Source: Arenimonas sp. (GTDB lineage Bacteria > Pseudomonadota > Alphaproteobacteria > Rhizobiales > Rhizobiaceae). Taken from it: a stretch of 64,000 nt of DNA. Both the position numbers and the translations under genes were made by a program. Location: NCBI GenBank assembly GCA_019459145.1, contig JAIBEK010000014.1, positions 62,001 through 126,000 of the forward strand, given 5' to 3'. The notes below the pieces were generated by a model that worked only from the letters and a program-made list of their open reading frames with translations, had not been told where the DNA came from and did no database searches. Numbering within the stretch: the stretch's first letter is position 1; the number at the start of each line of letters is the position of its first letter. Shown here piece after piece: positions 62,694 through 64,000 of the stretch.

Positions 62694-64000
62694 GCCGCGT
62701 CCCTCCGCTCGACCGTCGCCTGGGTTTCGACATCGGCGATCTTCAGCGTCGCCTTCAGTATGCCCTTGCGTCCATCTTCATAGGTGACTTCCGTCTCCGT
62801 GCTGATTGCAGCAGAGCCATCGTAGAGCGCCGCGATCAGATCGGCATATTTCTCGGCAACGATGTTGCGGCGGACCTTGCGCGTGCGCGTCAGCTCGCCG
62901 TCGTCGGCATCCAGTTCCTTGTGCAGGATCAGGAAACGATGGATCTGGCATCCGGCCAGCATGCTGTCCGCGGCAACCGAGCGGTTCACCTCTTCCACAT
63001 GACCGCGAATCATCGCGTAGACCTGGTCGTGCGCGGCGAGTTCCTGATAGCTGGAATAGGCGATGTTGTTGCGCTCGGCCCAGCTGCCGACAGCCGTCAG
63101 GTCGATGTTGATGAAGGCGCAGCAGAAGTTCCGGTCGGCGCCGAAGACCACGGCCTCCAGGATATTCGGATAGAATTTCAGCTTGTTCTCGACATATTTG
63201 GGCGCGAACAACCGTCCATCCGCCATCTTGCCGACGTCCTTGGCGCGGTCGATAATGCGCAGGTGGCCGGTTCCCGGTTCGAAGAAACCGGCATCACCTG
63301 TCGCCACCCAGCCTTCGGCGTCCTTGGTCGAGGTCGTGCTTTCCGGGTTCTTGAAATACTCGACGAAGGTGCCGGGGCCACGATAGAAGACCTCACCGCT
63401 TTCGGCGATCTTGACCTCGACGCCCGGCGAGGGCACGCCGACCGTGTCGGAGCGCACTTCGCCGTCAGGCTGCTGCGTGATGAAGACGCTGGCCTCGGTC
63501 TGGCCGTAAAGCTGCTTCAGGTTGATGCCGAGCGAACGATAGAAATCGAAGATTTCCGGCCCGATCGCCTCACCCGCCGTATAGCCGACCCGGATGCGGC
63601 TGAAACCGAGCGTATTCTTCAGCGGCCCGTAGATGACGAGGTCGCCCAGCCGGTACTTGAGCCGATCAGATGTCGAGACCGGCTTGCCATCCAGGATCGA
63701 CGGCCCCACCTTGCGGGCATGCTCCATGAAATAGCGGAACAGCCATTTCTTGAATGGTGCGGCGTCTTCCATGCGGATCATCACATTGGTCAACTGGCCT
63801 TCGAAGACACGCGGCGGTGCGAAGAAATAGGTCGGGCCAATCTCGCGCAGATCGGTCATCATGGTGGCGGCGCTTTCCGGGCAGTTGACGCAGAAGCCCG
63901 CCCACATCGCCTGCCCCATGGAGAAGATGAAATCGCCGACCCAGGCCATGGGCAGATAGGCGAGGATCTCTTCACCGGGTCCAAGACGGTCGAAGGCACA
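62690..64000 (-). CDS. AMP-dependent long-chain acyl-CoA ligase-like protein, N-terminus outside window
   Basis: The C-terminal 436 residues of an adenylate-forming ligase are visible; the frame is open to the right edge, where it reads CAFDRLGPGEEILAYLPMAW. Motifs are LKQLYGQTEASVFIT (A5-type), EGWVATGDAGFFEPGTGHLR, IIDRAKDVGKMADGRLFAP and the acidic DADDGELTRTRKVRRNIV at the end. The ADP-forming lid resembles FadD15/ACSBG-type long-chain ligases. Genes of this type at the head of Liv-transporter operons probably trap the imported acid as CoA thioester. The stop overlaps the livG start by 4 bp. Confidence 0.9.
   Translation of the reverse strand, partial: CAFDRLGPGEEILAYLPMAWVGDFIFSMGQAMWAGFCVNCPESAATMMTDLREIGPTYFFAPPRVFEGQLTNVMIRMEDAAPFKKWLFRYFMEHARKVGPSILDGKPVSTSDRLKYRLGDLVIYGPLKNTLGFSRIRVGYTAGEAIGPEIFDFYRSLGINLKQLYGQTEASVFITQQPDGEVRSDTVGVPSPGVEVKIAESGEVFYRGPGTFVEYFKNPESTTSTKDAEGWVATGDAGFFEPGTGHLRIIDRAKDVGKMADGRLFAPKYVENKLKFYPNILEAVVFGADRNFCCAFINIDLTAVGSWAERNNIAYSSYQELAAHDQVYAMIRGHVEEVNRSVAADSMLAGCQIHRFLILHKELDADDGELTRTRKVRRNIVAEKYADLIAALYDGSAAISTETEVTYEDGRKGILKATLKIADVETQATVERRDAA

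Overview
The window is GC-rich, densely packed bacterial chromosome or megaplasmid DNA with no RNA genes, IS elements, phage genes or CRISPR arrays that I could see. Gene content points to an alphaproteobacterium of the order Hyphomicrobiales (Rhizobiales), most likely Rhizobiaceae. The evidence is a complete glpR-glpD-glpSTPQUV-glpK glycerol locus in the order known from Rhizobium, many ABC and TRAP uptake systems, an IclR-controlled pcaIJF, and a liu leucine operon. This placement is inferred from gene families, not from a marker gene.

Layout. 1-0.35 kb: end of a CoxG-like gene. 0.4-10.4 kb (minus): glycerol uptake and catabolism (kinase, binding protein, two permeases, small membrane protein, two ATPases, dehydrogenase, DeoR repressor). 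10.5-19.7 kb: a small exported YARHG protein, then hexuronate catabolism (KDG kinase, mannonate dehydratase, GntR regulator, AGE-family epimerase/isomerase, TRAP transporter, glucuronate isomerase). 19.9-25.1 kb: an unassigned cassette with a dimethylformamidase-like protein, a beta-keto acid cleavage enzyme, an acetylpolyamine-amidohydrolase-like protein, a LysR regulator and a 4HBT thioesterase. 25.1-36.1 kb: pcaR/pcaIJF plus a quinate/shikimate-to-protocatechuate module (TRAP transporter, dehydroquinase, dehydroshikimate dehydratase, NAD-type quinate/shikimate dehydrogenase) with a TetR regulator and two matching palindromic operators. 36.1-46.4 kb: an unusual cluster joining GTP-derived pyrimidine/pterin-type enzymes (RibA-like, RibD-reductase-like, degenerate QueD-like, BchC-like dehydrogenase) with a glycosyltransferase, two methyltransferases, a CDP-alcohol phosphatidyltransferase, a multi-pass flippase-like protein, an LtaS-like phosphotransferase and a cytochrome b561. 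46.6-64 kb (all minus): a liu operon, further acyl-CoA oxidation genes, and a Liv-type ABC transporter with two CoA-ligase family genes.

How it fits together. Most of the window serves uptake of plant- or soil-derived carbon (glycerol, hexuronates, quinate/shikimate, branched-chain or aryl acids) and its conversion to central intermediates. Each uptake module has a local regulator or a tight operon, and several candidate operators can be read: GlpR repeats, a PcaR inverted repeat and the paired TetR palindromes. All four periplasmic binding-protein genes are followed by a perfect intercistronic hairpin.

The best candidates for something undescribed are the RibA/QueD-like/glycosyltransferase/lipid-enzyme cluster at 36-46 kb and the amidase/BKACE/deacetylase cassette at 20-25 kb. 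Their products or substrates cannot be read from sequence alone.
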